A stretch of DNA of 64,000 bases from Nannochloropsis oceanica (GCA_004519485.1 CP038135.1:248001-312000), one strand, 5' to 3'; shown: positions 1 to 10,578, numbered from the stretch's first letter. The notes: a model not told the origin generated them from the sequence alone. Program-made: numbers and translations.

Positions 1-1
1 G

Positions 2-42
2 CTGCGGAGATTGGAGCAGGAGTGGCAGCAAAGTTCGCAAGC

Positions 43-121
<79 letters not shown>

Positions 122-1651
122 GAAATGCATGCCATGTCCCACCTCAGCACCACCGAAGACCTCAAGAGCGCCAAAAGAGGCAGCTCCAGCAACAACAAGC
201 GCATCCAGGCTTATCGCAAGGCAGTCCAGGAGCGAAACGACAAGATTGCTCAGCTGAGGCAGGAGAAGGAGGAGGCCTTGAGCCAAGTTAATGCGGTTCA
301 CCGTGAACGACTCCAAGAGAGTGAATCTCGTGCTCATTCCTTAGAAGCCCGCGCAGAGCGTGAGTCTAAGGAAATCCAACAGCTTACTCATTTGGCCATG
401 TCGATGCAGAAGACTTTGGAGGCGCAGCAAGCGCATGTGGCCTTGCTGTCGTCGGAAAATTTAGAGTTAAAATTGCGATTGGAGGCAGCAGCAGCGACGG
501 CTTCAATGGTGGGGACAGGGGTAAGAAAGGAGGGCGTTTCAACAGAGTTATCACTTTCTCCCATACGAAGAAGGAACCAAGAGAGGAAGAGGCAGGAGGA
601 GAAGACTGAGAGGTCGGCACGGGCCCGAGGAGGGGCAGCAGCAGCAGTAGGAGCAAGACATGCAGGCCGCATTAGCCTTGGTGGTGGTGACAGCCGGAGA
701 CAAGCATTGCTCTGGGATGACGACGATTCGGAGGGAGAGGCTGAGGAGGAGGAAGAGGAGGTGAAAGAGAGAGCAGGGAGTCAACACTTCAAGTCTGCAG
801 TGAATCGACATCCGAAGGAGGAGATGATGGGAAGTGGGGGAACTGGGGTGGGCGAGTACAGCAGTGGGGAGGACGAACGCGTGTTCGATTACCATGACGT
901 GACTGTTTTGGATGAGGGGGGGGAGGAGGAGGAGATGGAGGAGGGATTGCTGGTGGAGGAATGTGTGGTAAGGGAAGAGGAACCACCGGCAGCGCCAAGG
1001 AGGGGGAGGTCGGGAAGGAAGGCGACTTCCTCTTCGGCGTCCTATTTTAAGTTGTCGAGTAATACAGCCACAGCCAGGAAGAACAGGACGGAAGGTGCTG
1101 CAGCTACTGCTGCAGCGGCTCCTGCCTCCGCTTGTCCTATCCCTTCGGCCGCTGCTTTGCCTCCTGCTGCCAGTCACTTCCGTCCTCCATCTCTCTACCT
1201 GTCCACCCTCTCCTCCTCGCTTCCGAACCAGGCTTTGTTTACCAGTACCAAGACCACGACTCCTCACGCCTTGCCCATTGCGACTACGGCTTCAAAAAGG
1301 GGGAAGGCAAGCATAGTTAAGCACAACACTCTCACCACCGACGAGAGCAGTGGCAACGGCAGTGGCAGGCAGTATCGAGAAAGTCACGTTGGTGGTGAGG
1401 TGGTGGCGGTGGAGGATGAGGAAGGACGGAAAACTGGTCTCCAGATTCCATCAAAAAAGGTGTGGAACCGCCTCAGTCGCAGTATCTGTGCTCGAAGGCC
1501 ATACAATGACAGTCAAGATGATGTGTTTGCGGCGGGGGGAAGGAGCAGCAGTATGGGGGGGAGGAGCAGCAAGAGCAGTAGCACTGGGAGCAGGCTGAGT
1601 CTTGACGAGCTGCTCACAAGCTTAGGCTTAAAAGAGGAGGAAAGTGGATAA
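2..1651 (+). CDS. Coiled-coil protein with polyglutamine tract, 5' truncated
   Basis: The frame is open to the left window edge, so the true start may lie upstream; the first in-frame ATG is near 125, just after the glutamine run. After that run comes a charged heptad-rich stretch (nt about 200-490) typical of a coiled coil, then a long low-complexity acidic and Ser/Ala-rich middle. A short basic block near the C-terminus (nt about 1460-1520, RLSRSICARRPYNDS) precedes a Ser-rich tail ending in LDELLTSLGLKEEES. An N-terminal coiled coil with one small basic C-terminal motif is the layout of shugoshin, the centromeric cohesin protector. The match is too weak to assign, so the function is unknown. 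It lies upstream of NAP1 on the same strand. Confidence 0.6.
44..120 (+). repeat. CAG trinucleotide repeat (polyglutamine)
   Basis: About 25 uninterrupted CAG units encode a glutamine run in the coiled-coil protein. In another frame the same bases give polyalanine, which explains a spurious overlapping open frame. Confidence 0.9.
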
Positions 1652-2309
1652 GGACTAGGACGATTGTGATGAGGAGGATGACTGGTTTGAAGAAAACGAG
1701 TCGTGCAAGAGGAGGGATGTAGATTAGATCAAGGAAGTTGTGGTATCGGAGACGCACTGCAAAAACAATATTGAATAAAACAGAGTAACCAGATGGACTC
1801 ATAATTTATCGCATCTCTAAATTATGCTTTTTGGCTGTGTTGGTCATTTTCCTTCTCCAGTGCTTATCAAATGCGAGGACACTAATTCGACTCCATGGAA
1901 GGGGTTCTGGTGGGGAGGTTGGTCGTGGAAACCAAGAAAAGACCATACAACACACGATAACGAAGCAACAGGCAGAGGCCTTGAACATTTATCAAGCTTA
2001 AAAGGTCATGCACATTGTCCATACGACTTGAAAGGGATAAAATTTTGGGCATGAATTTAGAGTACAAGTATGAGCTGTGGCTCAACGGGTGGTGGCCACA
2101 CCCTTTCCACGGAATCAGAACATACAACCCCAGCATCACCACGAGCATTGGAAGCAGCACGATTGTCGGAAGGCTCGCGAAAATTGGCAATGCGGACCAA
2201 GCAAGTTTCTTGGCTTCCCACTCTCCAACGCTCTCTTATCGAACAACATTTAAGCTACACCATACACCCCACAACGCGCGCGACACAGGCAGCCACTCAA
2301 AAAATAACC
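1652..2309. other. Spacer before NAP1
   Basis: No supported gene. It should hold the 3' end of the coiled-coil gene (AT-rich with AATAAA-like bases near 1770-1780) and the NAP1 promoter and 5' UTR. Short open frames on both strands lack protein-like composition. Confidence 0.5.
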
Positions 2310-3837
2310 ATGGCTGACGACAAGAATAACACGGAGGCGAAAGAGGCGAGTCCCTTTGCCAACACCACCTTCTCCTTTACGGCCCCTCAAGGTGGGGCCT
2401 CTGCCCCTTTCCCCAATTTGGCCGGATTCAGCCAGGCCTTGGCTTCGGCAGCAGAGGGTGCACGGGAGGAGGATGACGAGCCGCTTGCGCCCGAAGTACA
2501 GGTTAGAAAAAAATAGCCTCGGTGGTGGTATGTACAGACGGCTGGCAAGTGTAGCGTTTATGCAGGAGTACGGGGACGGCTTCGGAATCACTGATCTTCA
2601 CGTCATGTCTCTCGTCACATTTGTGTTTTAATCGCTCACTCACCACATTCCATCTACCGCACACATCAAACCCTTCCGTTTTTATTTTTTTTAAGGTCCG
2701 TATTGACTACCTGAAGAACTTGCAAGAGCAACGTGACGAGTTCATGAAGGCCTTCCACGAGGAACGGAAAGCCCTGGTAAAGAAATATGAGGCGCTTTCT
2801 GCCCCCTTGCTCGACAAACGCCGCGCCATCCTGTCGGGGGATGTCGACGTGGAGAAGAAGGAGGAGGCCTGGGAGACGATTGCGAAGGAAGGCGGCGAGG
2901 GAGGCGACGTAAAGGAGGCGGGAGTTCCTCATTTTTGGTTGCAGGCCATGGTGAACAGTCGCTTGTTGCGAGGCATGATCGAGGAGGATGACGTGCCGGC
3001 ACTTAAATTTTTGACAGACATTCAGTGTGCGGATAAAGAGGATGGGACAGGCTTTCAGTTGGATTTCCACTTCGCCCCTAACCCTTACTTTACGAATGCG
3101 GTATTGTCCAAGAGTTATGTCGTGCCCAACCTAATGGAGGATGAAGACGCCATGTTGGAGTCTACTGAAGGGACGACAATCAATTGGACGTCAACCAAGA
3201 AGAATCTTTGTGTGGAGGAGAAGAGGATGAAACCCAAAGGGAAGAGCCGTGGAGGTGTGGTGCTCAAGCAGGTGAAGAAGGATAGTTTTTTCCATTGGTT
3301 TACGGCAGTTAATATACCCGAGAGCCCGGAAGGGGTGGACGAGGAGGAGTATGAGGAGTTGATGGAACAGGTGCGAGTGGGGAGGGGAGGAAGGGAGGAT
3401 GTAAAGGGATAATTTTGTATAGTGAAATGCTCACTTTTTCTTTTTTTCCCCAACCACCAGCTTGACCTAGACTATGCCGTCGCCTCTACGCTACGTGAGG
3501 AAATCGTGCCGGAGGCCATCAAGTGGTACCTCGGGGAGGGAGATGATGAAGAGAGCGAGGATGGTGATTACGAGGAGGAGAGTTCTGAGGAGAGTGAAAG
3601 CGACCCGGAAAGCAGTGACGACGAGCCGCCGCCGCAGCCGGTACGTGGATGGCGAGGAAATTGAGTGGGAAAGGGAGGAAGGGGTGGGGGTATGAGGATG
3701 GAGAGAGAGGGAAGACGACTCTTCGAGGGCTAAATAGTACTATTGCACTTCAATTCTACATCTCGATACTAACATATCAACAGGCCGGAGGACGGTATCC
3801 TCGTCAGGCGGGGCGGCCGCGGCGTGGTGGGCGTTAG
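2310..3837 (+). CDS. NAP1: Nucleosome assembly protein NAP1-like histone chaperone
   Basis: Four exons, all introns in phase 0: 2310-2501, 2696-3370, 3461-3640, 3784-3837, giving 366 residues, close to the usual NAP1 length. Exon 2 carries the NAP fold: a long dimerisation helix starting YLKNLQEQRDEFMKAFHEER, then VPHFWLQAM, DIPAL-like and FHFAPNPYFTN segments, and KKDSFFHWF, all characteristic of NAP1/SET proteins. Exon 3 ends in a long acidic tail and exon 4 adds a short basic R/G tail. NAP1 binds H2A-H2B and H3-H4, shuttles them between cytoplasm and nucleus, and helps assemble and remodel nucleosomes. The start lies in an ACC-ATGG context. Intron 2 has a G-rich start and a pyrimidine-rich end. 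The family call is firm; paralogue identity is not testable here. Confidence 0.93.
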
Positions 3838-4530
3838 AACGCTTGTGGAAGCTGTGACAGCGGAGGATAGGGGAGAAATACATTTAGCTTTGAAACAATC
3901 AAGATTTGTTTTTACACTCGCATGCGAGGCGGCCACAAGTACAGCAGCAGAAGCATCAGCCAAAAAAAAAACAAGCAGAGGGAAGGGGGAAAAGAGAAGG
4001 ATAAAGAAAGGGAATGGGCAGGGCAGAGATGTAGATGGCCAAGGCCAAAGAAAAATTGCGATTATATTCTCAATCATCATCTACTAGAAGAAAGAATTAC
4101 ACCATTGGTCGACATCTTATTCTTGACTATATCTGTATTTGAATTCCCGTTCAAATCGCCGTTGCCCCAACGCATCTTCGCGAATTCGTTTGCACTCAAG
4201 AAGACAATAATCACGGTGCACGGTCCACGGGGGGGTTCTCACTCTTGTGTATGCGCTCGTCTATTTCTTTGTACTTTCGCCCTTAGCAAGCTGGTTTTGA
4301 AAGCAGTCGTTTGTCTGTTTAATGCTCACAATACAACTCCCCCATGCTTGCTTCTTTCTCCACCTCCACCTAACGAATGCACAGGACGGACACCAAAGCC
4401 GAACGCCTCGCCCCCGTCTTCCCGCTTCCCCTTGATTGTATCGCGTCACACGGAAAGGGTAAGAAGTTTTCCAAGCAGCGGTCGCGGAGTGCGGACAGAA
4501 GAGAAGCACGGGTTCAGTCAGCAAGCGACA
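3838..4530. other. Spacer / 5' region of the MAP2K-like gene
   Basis: The kinase frame is open from 3922 through this stretch, but the encoded residues look like untranslated sequence (Lys-rich, then hydrophobic and Cys-rich runs). It is treated as promoter and 5' UTR. An upstream start cannot be excluded. Confidence 0.45.
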
Positions 4531-7341
4531 ATGGTGCTCATACCCACAGAAGAAACTCACAGGACTCGGGAGGGAGCCCCATCGGGGACGAACGAGGACA
4601 CCAAGGCAATGCTTACGATGACAGCAACAGTGCTTGGTAAGCTCAAAGAACCCTTTACTACGCAGCGCCCATCCGTCCGCATCCTGGAGTCGCCGTCGCT
4701 TCCTTCTTCCATTCCCCTACATCTGCCTTTGCCGGAGCTCACTGATTCGGTCAAAAGCACCGCAAGCAGCCGTTTGTCGATCAATCGAGGCGGCAGTACA
4801 GCAAACTACACTCCTTTGCAGCGCTGCCACACCGATATACCTCTAACGGGTGGCAACGCCATTGCTTCACCGCATTCTGACATAGCGGCTCTCAGTGACA
4901 TTCATCGATTAGCTCTGCTAGAAGCCGCTACTGCCGGTCCTGTCCCGGCAGAAACGAGCGGTGAAGGAGAAGGAGAACAGATGAATGAGAAGAGTTCCAA
5001 GTCGTTCTCATCGTCGATCGTGGCACCTCTGACACCGAGCATTGACTCGACACGGGAAGGTGGCTCACTGATGTCGCCGACATGGGTGAGAGAGGTGGTG
5101 AACGGTGAGGTGTATACACAAGGCACGGCAAACGCATCGTCCTCTTATACATGTAGCAGTCAGGCCTGCTCTCTCACAATGACTTCGCTGTCGCCCAGCG
5201 CAGATCTGCAGAGTAAGGAGCATGAAGAGGGCGAGGGCGTTGAGGAGGAAAAAGAGGGGAATAGCAGTAGCACATATATTTCAAAGTCTTATCACGCCAC
5301 AGCCTCGAACACTCTCCCGGTGATTGAAACTACAGCTACATGTCCTCCTTCCATCCAGTCTGAAACAGCAGCAGTCGCACCAGAACCACCGTCTACTGGA
5401 TCCGGGCAACGAATCAAGCGTTTGCTGCGTCTTAACTTTGACGAAGCTCAGTCTCACACCCTACCCACCAGCGGCAATACCGGTCACAAGGCATCTCCAA
5501 CCGCGTTCACCAACACCGGCAGCAATCGCACCGTTTATATGGACGATCGAAGCGGGATGACGATCCTCCAAATGTCAGACGGAGACATTGTCCGTTTCGA
5601 GGACGTGCAACGAAAAGACGGGCGCATTACGGCCCACATCCAGGTCGCTCATCGCTTTGCCATCGGCAGCAAGGGTATGTACACCTATCCAGCCTCTACC
5701 TTTGACAGAAGCAACACTAGTTATCGCAGCAGCCTGGAACGCGGGTCCCCGCTGCACCCGCACCTCAATCCTCCTCGAGCCCACCCCCACCTCCTTCCCA
5801 CCCCCCAGCACCACCACAACAATCACGCCCATGGCAACGACCCGCAGAATCTCTCTGCATCAGGGCACACGACATCCGTCAGCCACTCCCATATGAGGGA
5901 CGGCAAGAACAACAACAGCCACCACCACCACAAGAAACTAAATCTCTGCCTTTCAACCTCCTACCCGCCCCCCGGCGGGCTCATTGACGACATGGGCGAC
6001 AACCTGCTCGAGCTCGGTTTTCTGGGGCGTGGTGCTGGCTCCATTGAGGTGGTTAAAGCTCTACATTTCCCTTCAATGCGAATGGTGGCCGTCAAAAAGG
6101 TCCCGATTGACAATCAAGCGAAGTTAAGTCAAGCTATACACGAGCTTGAACAGTTAATGGGCAACCAAGTCACAATCAGGGAGCGAATTGCCGATGATTC
6201 CACCAGGGTCGATCCCAATCGGTCTTCGCGCATGCAGGACGAGAGGGAGGGAGGGAGGGAGTATTGTCCGTTTATTGTGAGTCTGTACGATGCCTACAAG
6301 CAACAGTCCCAGCTCTGCCTGGTGATGGAGTATATGAATGGCGGCTCTCTCCAAGATTTGGTTGAAAAGGGCGGGTCGACGGATGAGGAGCTCTTGGCCA
6401 AGATTGCGTACAATGTGTTGAGAGGGTTACATTACCTGCACAGTCAGGGGAAGATCCACCGAGACGTGAAGCCGGGAAACTTATTGATCAATACGAAGAA
6501 TTTCGTAAAGCTCGCGGATTTTGGCTTGGCGGCCAGTTTGGATAAAGTTAAGTCGCCCACGGTGGGCACGAACAGATATATCCCGCCCGAGCTGCTGGAT
6601 TCGTTGATCGAGGATGAGGAAGAGGAGGAATTAGCAAGGACGGAGAGAGGGATGGAAGGGGCAGGTTCTGCTGCTGAAGTCGCGACAACTCCAGCGGCCA
6701 GTGCTGGCACTCCCAACCCCTTGGCGAGCAGCGGCCGATGGAGCACCAAAGGCGATATATGGAGCTTCGGTCTCTCTCTTTGGGCCATCACGGAGGGCCA
6801 ACGACCATTTTCACATGTCCCGGACGACGAGATTTTGATTGCTGCAACTGTCATTGACGACCCTGCCCCCCGTGTCTCGGTGAATTTCTCTGCTGAATTT
6901 CGCGATTTTGTTGACCAATGTCTGTTGAAAAACCCGTCGGAAAGGGCCTCAGCCAAAGCGTTACTACAACACCCTTTCATTAGATCGAAGGCGTACGTTC
7001 ATTTGAATGAGAGGGAGTTGAGTCATGTGGCGCGTAAGGTCACACAGTATTTCCAAACGCACCCGGACAAGGCCTTGCTGACACCTGCCATGGTCCGTGC
7101 GCTGGCCCAAGAGGTCCACTTGGACGAAAGGTATGTAGGCGAGCATTTGAGAGAGGCGTTTGAAGGACTGTTTTATGTGGATGCGACTATGGGACCACCA
7201 CCTTTGACACCACCACGGAGGAGGAGGAGTGGAAATGAGCTGGCGGTGATGGAGGGCAGGAAGGGGACAAGGGTCGTGGGGGAAAAAGTAGGTGAGAAGA
7301 AGGGGGGAAATGAGATAGTGAGGTGTTGTGTACTTATGTAG
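4531..7341 (+). CDS. STE7/MAP2K-like protein kinase with C-terminal CaaX box
   Basis: Single exon, 936 residues from the ATG at 4531 (context ACA-ATGG); an in-frame ATG at 3922 would add about 200 implausible residues. The first ~490 residues are Ser/Thr-rich and low complexity. The kinase domain follows: glycine loop LGRGAGS, ATP-lysine in VAVKKVP, catalytic loop HRDVKPGNLLIN (about 642), DFG (about 663), then VGTNRYIPPELL, an acidic/Ala-rich insert, and WSFGLSLW. HRDVKPxNLLIN and GTxxYxxPE are typical of MAP kinase kinases. The usual S-x3-S/T activation site is not obvious, so the STE7 assignment is probable rather than certain. The C-terminal tail is lysine-rich and ends CCVLM, a CaaX prenylation box. 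No introns. It probably phosphorylates a MAP kinase at a membrane. Confidence 0.82.
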   Translation: MVLIPTEETHRTREGAPSGTNEDTKAMLTMTATVLGKLKEPFTTQRPSVRILESPSLPSSIPLHLPLPELTDSVKSTASSRLSINRGGSTANYTPLQRCHTDIPLTGGNAIASPHSDIAALSDIHRLALLEAATAGPVPAETSGEGEGEQMNEKSSKSFSSSIVAPLTPSIDSTREGGSLMSPTWVREVVNGEVYTQGTANASSSYTCSSQACSLTMTSLSPSADLQSKEHEEGEGVEEEKEGNSSSTYISKSYHATASNTLPVIETTATCPPSIQSETAAVAPEPPSTGSGQRIKRLLRLNFDEAQSHTLPTSGNTGHKASPTAFTNTGSNRTVYMDDRSGMTILQMSDGDIVRFEDVQRKDGRITAHIQVAHRFAIGSKGMYTYPASTFDRSNTSYRSSLERGSPLHPHLNPPRAHPHLLPTPQHHHNNHAHGNDPQNLSASGHTTSVSHSHMRDGKNNNSHHHHKKLNLCLSTSYPPPGGLIDDMGDNLLELGFLGRGAGSIEVVKALHFPSMRMVAVKKVPIDNQAKLSQAIHELEQLMGNQVTIRERIADDSTRVDPNRSSRMQDEREGGREYCPFIVSLYDAYKQQSQLCLVMEYMNGGSLQDLVEKGGSTDEELLAKIAYNVLRGLHYLHSQGKIHRDVKPGNLLINTKNFVKLADFGLAASLDKVKSPTVGTNRYIPPELLDSLIEDEEEEELARTERGMEGAGSAAEVATTPAASAGTPNPLASSGRWSTKGDIWSFGLSLWAITEGQRPFSHVPDDEILIAATVIDDPAPRVSVNFSAEFRDFVDQCLLKNPSERASAKALLQHPFIRSKAYVHLNERELSHVARKVTQYFQTHPDKALLTPAMVRALAQEVHLDERYVGEHLREAFEGLFYVDATMGPPPLTPPRRRRSGNELAVMEGRKGTRVVGEKVGEKKGGNEIVRCCVLM

Positions 7342-7631
7342 ATTCTTGTAAGTAGAGATGATAGAGATTTACAGAAGGAGAGGAAGTCGGATGGCTGCGG
7401 AGGTTCATAAAGGGTGAATTGGAATACGCGTGCTTGCAAGCGCGCTTTCATCGGCAGTGTTTCGGGAGCGATTAGTCATGTAGATCAAAAAGCGATACAA
7501 GGGATAAACATTTGTGATATGTTCTGTCATAGAGCTTGGTGCCTGAGTAGGTGAGAAAGAGAGCATGACTTCCATGGCTCTGCGACGGCAGCTGGATGTG
7601 GATTTACAATCGCCTTTCCTTTCCATTGGTT

Positions 7632-7898
7632 TTACTTGTCCTTCATGTTTTTCCACATACTTCCTGCAGGAATTCCTCCTTGATTGCTTTTATTGATAGT
7701 GGTAACTGTAACCGGCTGCGACTGACTATCATCGTCTCTTTTCCCTATTCTGCCTTGACGGACGCGCGATACCCGAGCCTTCGCGTCTTTCGAATAATAG
7801 GGCAAGTAGACGGTGGCCACGCCAAGTCCGACGGCTGTCAAGCCCAAGCAAAAAGAGACAAGAATCTTTCCCGTGTTGGGGTTGGTCTGTGGTGGCAT
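7632..7898 (-). CDS. Small single-pass membrane protein, 88 aa
   Basis: ATG at 7898, TAA at 7632. Residues ~11-32 form one hydrophobic segment (ILVSFCLGLTAVGLGVATVY) followed by a basic, polar tail with KAR and RQGRIGKR, ending GSMWKNMKDK. Size, the single N-terminal membrane span with positive residues after it, and the glycine-tryptophan motif near the end loosely recall SMIM20/MITRAC7-type small mitochondrial inner-membrane assembly factors. This is only a resemblance and the family is not established. It is convergent with the MAP2K-like gene (290 bp apart) and lies downstream of the SLC35F-like gene on the same strand. Confidence 0.55.
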   Translation of the reverse strand: MPPQTNPNTGKILVSFCLGLTAVGLGVATVYLPYYSKDAKARVSRVRQGRIGKRDDDSQSQPVTVTTINKSNQGGIPAGSMWKNMKDK

Positions 7899-8404
7899 TT
7901 CTTGTACCAGCTTGAGCTGGGAGTGTGAAGAGTCGATGGGAAGTCGCGCTTGATGATGGAGAGCAGCAGGGGAGAGGAGGTTATCGGCTTTACACCAAGG
8001 GAGACCAGGCGATTGAGGCGTACCACGGAGTAAAATGCACTGAATATGGTTGAAGAAGTAAATTCGTCGGAGGCTTGGTTAGACCAGGCACAAAATGCTG
8101 CGAATTATGACGACGGGTTATCGCCGAAGGTAAGTCGGAGATGCACCTGCCAGCAAAGACGAAAGAGTTGCACCTGCCAGCAAAGACGAGGCAGGTGCAA
8201 CTCCGACGAGGAGTGAAAGTGTCCCCCCGTTGCTTAAATATCAACTCAAATCGTATCGAGCCAGTGCTGGTGCTGCATCCTCCCGAGCACCCGAGCAAGA
8301 AGAGCACAACTTACATCGTTCCTCTACCACTTTTATCGACATATACTTTCTTCAATGCTACTTTACAGTCGCTGTTCCTGTATGTTTTCTCTTTTGCGTT
8401 CTCT
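7899..8404. other. Spacer with a compound repeat
   Basis: No gene is supported. It holds the promoter side of the small membrane-protein gene and the 3' side of the transporter gene, plus the direct and inverted repeat listed at 8134-8207. Confidence 0.5.
8134..8207. repeat. Direct repeat plus near-perfect inverted repeat
   Basis: A 21-base unit (TGCACCTGCCAGCAAAGACGA without its last base shown elsewhere) occurs at 8142-8162 and 8169-8189. The right segment 8190-8207 is the reverse complement of 8134-8151 with one mismatch, and its first 14 bases are also a perfect reverse complement of 8165-8178. Transcribed RNA could therefore form two alternative hairpins with a shared 3' arm, one with an 11-base loop. 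Confidence 0.85.
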
Positions 8405-9844
8405 TCACAGCCCCACCTTTATTTCTTCCTCTTCTTCTTCCTCCTCCTCCTCCTCGTTTATCCCCCTTTCCCACTCCCTCAAGCCGCCCAGCGCCTTCCT
8501 CCCCTCCTCCTGGTCATCCTGCTGCTCTACCTGCCCCTTCTCCTTCCAACTTACCAAACCAAACCCTGCTGCTACTGCCAGTGCACCTACGATCTCCTCC
8601 CATCCTCCCCGCAATTTGCCCATCGCTGCGTCCGAAAAAAACGCAAGGGGAATGGTGAGGGAGAGGCCGACAGTAGCAACAGTTGGGGAGGTTAATACGA
8701 TGGATCGGGCCCACAAATAATCCGACAACACATTATCAGCAAGTCCATTGAGAACAATAAAGCCTAGTACAGACACGGTCATTCCATCGAAGATGGAAGG
8801 GAAGGTGTGTGTGGCGAGGAGGAGGAGGGTGGGGGGGAGGAGGAGGAGGAGGCAGAGGAGGCCGATGTACCCAAAGAGAAGTTGAAAGGATACGGAGGAG
8901 TCGTCCGGCACTAGCACACGTAGGGCTGTGGTGTACACACCGTACATGACAGCAGCAAAAAGACATATCACGTCCCCTCCCAGGGTATCATCCCCTCCTT
9001 CGCTTCGGTCCGCTACACCCACCAGCACCGTCCCTCCCATGGACAACAACAAGCCTCCCATCTTGGTCCATGCGAAGGCCTCCAGCCCTCGGCAGGTAGA
9101 GAAGAGGAACGTCCACAGGGAAGAGGTGGTGCTGATGATGGTGTTACTCGTGACGCTGGTGTGGGCAAGGGAGACGTTGTAGGAGAAGTTGGCGATGAAG
9201 AAGAGAGGGAAGACGATCATAGCAGTGCGAAGTGTTTTTAGGTGGCTCCATCGTTGTTGGGGTGGGGGGGGGGAGCAGGAGGAGGAGGGGAAGGACGTGG
9301 CCGTGAGCTCGTCGTGCTCCTGCACTGCTGCTGCTGTGGTCTCTACTGAAAATAGAGATGAATCGCTGCCCATCCCTGCCCGCAAGGGCAGTTCATCTAT
9401 TCTCATGCGGCTGTTGCCATAATTGATGCAGCTGCTGCCGGTGTTACCCCCTCCTCCTCCTCCTCCTCCTCCTCCTCCCCCTCCTCCTCCTCCTCCTCCT
9501 CCTCCTCCTCCTCCTCCTCCTCCTCCTCCTCCTCCTCCTCGTCCACTTCGCACCGTTGTATACAGCGCTCCTCCTACGCCCTCTCCAGGGACAGGATCGC
9601 GCCACGGTGGGTTTTCACCCCACCCCAGCTTGGCGCATAGCAATGTCCAAGGCAGGTAGATGCTAAAGAGACTGGTGCAGATGAACGTTAGGAGGAAAGG
9701 CGACTCGAAATGCATGTCGGTGTATATGTGTTGAATGAGCACGGAAGCCCCAGCCCAAATGACAGCGACAAGGAAGATAAAGAACAGGCCTAGGGCGTAG
9801 GAGGCGGAGCGTTTGGAACTCCGGAAGTAACGCTGAAGAACCAT
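8405..9844 (-). CDS. SLC35F/EamA-type drug/metabolite transporter
   Basis: Single exon, 479 residues, ATG at 9844. About ten hydrophobic segments fit the drug/metabolite transporter fold. The first pair is near residues 15-65. A hydrophilic loop of ~130 residues holding a glycine homopolymer separates it from the rest. Motifs recalling the SLC35F3/F5 branch are NFSYNVSLAHTSVTS, SLWTFLFS, GGTVLVGVAD, VMYGVYTTALRV, LNGLADNVLSDYLWARS and SPTVATVGLSLTIPLA. SLC35F proteins are poorly characterised membrane carriers; some members have been linked to thiamine transport. The substrate and membrane here are unknown. The gene is divergent from the ALDH7 gene, sharing a 734 bp spacer. The C-terminal tail is polyglutamate. 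Confidence 0.87.
   Translation of the reverse strand: MVLQRYFRSSKRSASYALGLFFIFLVAVIWAGASVLIQHIYTDMHFESPFLLTFICTSLFSIYLPWTLLCAKLGWGENPPWRDPVPGEGVGGALYTTVRSGRGGGGGGGGGGGGGGGGGGGGGGGGGGGGGGGNTGSSCINYGNSRMRIDELPLRAGMGSDSSLFSVETTAAAVQEHDELTATSFPSSSCSPPPPQQRWSHLKTLRTAMIVFPLFFIANFSYNVSLAHTSVTSNTIISTTSSLWTFLFSTCRGLEAFAWTKMGGLLLSMGGTVLVGVADRSEGGDDTLGGDVICLFAAVMYGVYTTALRVLVPDDSSVSFQLLFGYIGLLCLLLLLPPTLLLLATHTFPSIFDGMTVSVLGFIVLNGLADNVLSDYLWARSIVLTSPTVATVGLSLTIPLAFFSDAAMGKLRGGWEEIVGALAVAAGFGLVSWKEKGQVEQQDDQEEGRKALGGLREWERGINEEEEEEEEEEEIKVGL
9450..9540 (-). repeat. GGA/TCC repeat encoding polyglycine
   Basis: About 30 near-perfect triplets (TCC on the + strand, GGA on the coding strand) encode a glycine run inside a cytosolic or lumenal loop of the transporter, so it probably varies in length without harming the fold. 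Confidence 0.9.
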
Positions 9845-10578
9845 CGTAGGATTGGTTGGGGAGGGGGTCGGACGGGGAGACTGGGGGGAAAGGCGAAGCA
9901 GGCCAAGGCAGACAATTAGGCGCTAGGGGAAGGAGAATGATACACAGAAATTATGGTGCAATTTCCTGCTGTAAGACATGTGTGTGGTAAGGGATTGACG
10001 CGTGTGAATAGAGCCCGGGAGACACGAGCAAGGGGTGTTCGTGTTGGGGAGAGGCAGGAGGCAGGCAGAAATCTTGTGCGTCGACCACACACCAGTGTGT
10101 CGTCAATTAATTTGTCACGCCGACGGTCGGAGAACCACAGAATGGATAGGAGGAGACCCTGACATGGAGGAGAAACCTCGGGACGTGGCCATTGGTGTTT
10201 CCGTGAGACAGAAAATAACATCATCCTCGGCTTCAATTCGTCAACCGTTGTAACAACCTTTCTGCGAAAAAGGCCTGTCAAAAGTTGTCCGGTGTGGTCA
10301 GAGTCGCACAAACCCCAGGATGAATCAATAGAATGATGCCTGGGCGCCCTGTACATGGAAATGTGGTGCTCTGCACGGTATAGTGTCGGCCTGCTTCGGC
10401 ATGCATCATTGAAAGCATTCCCGAACTTCGAAGGGTGCTTCTTTGGTACGTCAGGTTGACTTTGACTCGACACCCTCCCTCTTCATGCTTCTTTTTCTGT
10501 CCTCCTTATCCATCGCATCACAGCAACTTGCTCCACCTTCCCTCTTCTCCACACTCACAGGGTTAAGCCACAGCCTAA
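9845..10578. promoter_or_regulatory. Divergent intergenic region, transporter / ALDH7
   Basis: Lies between two gene starts pointing away from each other and so probably holds both promoters. The long minus-strand open frame inside it (9916-10473) lacks a recognisable protein signature. No specific box was identified. Confidence 0.45.

Noticed and set aside
9916-10473. 185-codon minus-strand open frame in a promoter spacer
   Set aside because: No ATG in good context, no motif, and it lies where two divergent promoters are expected.
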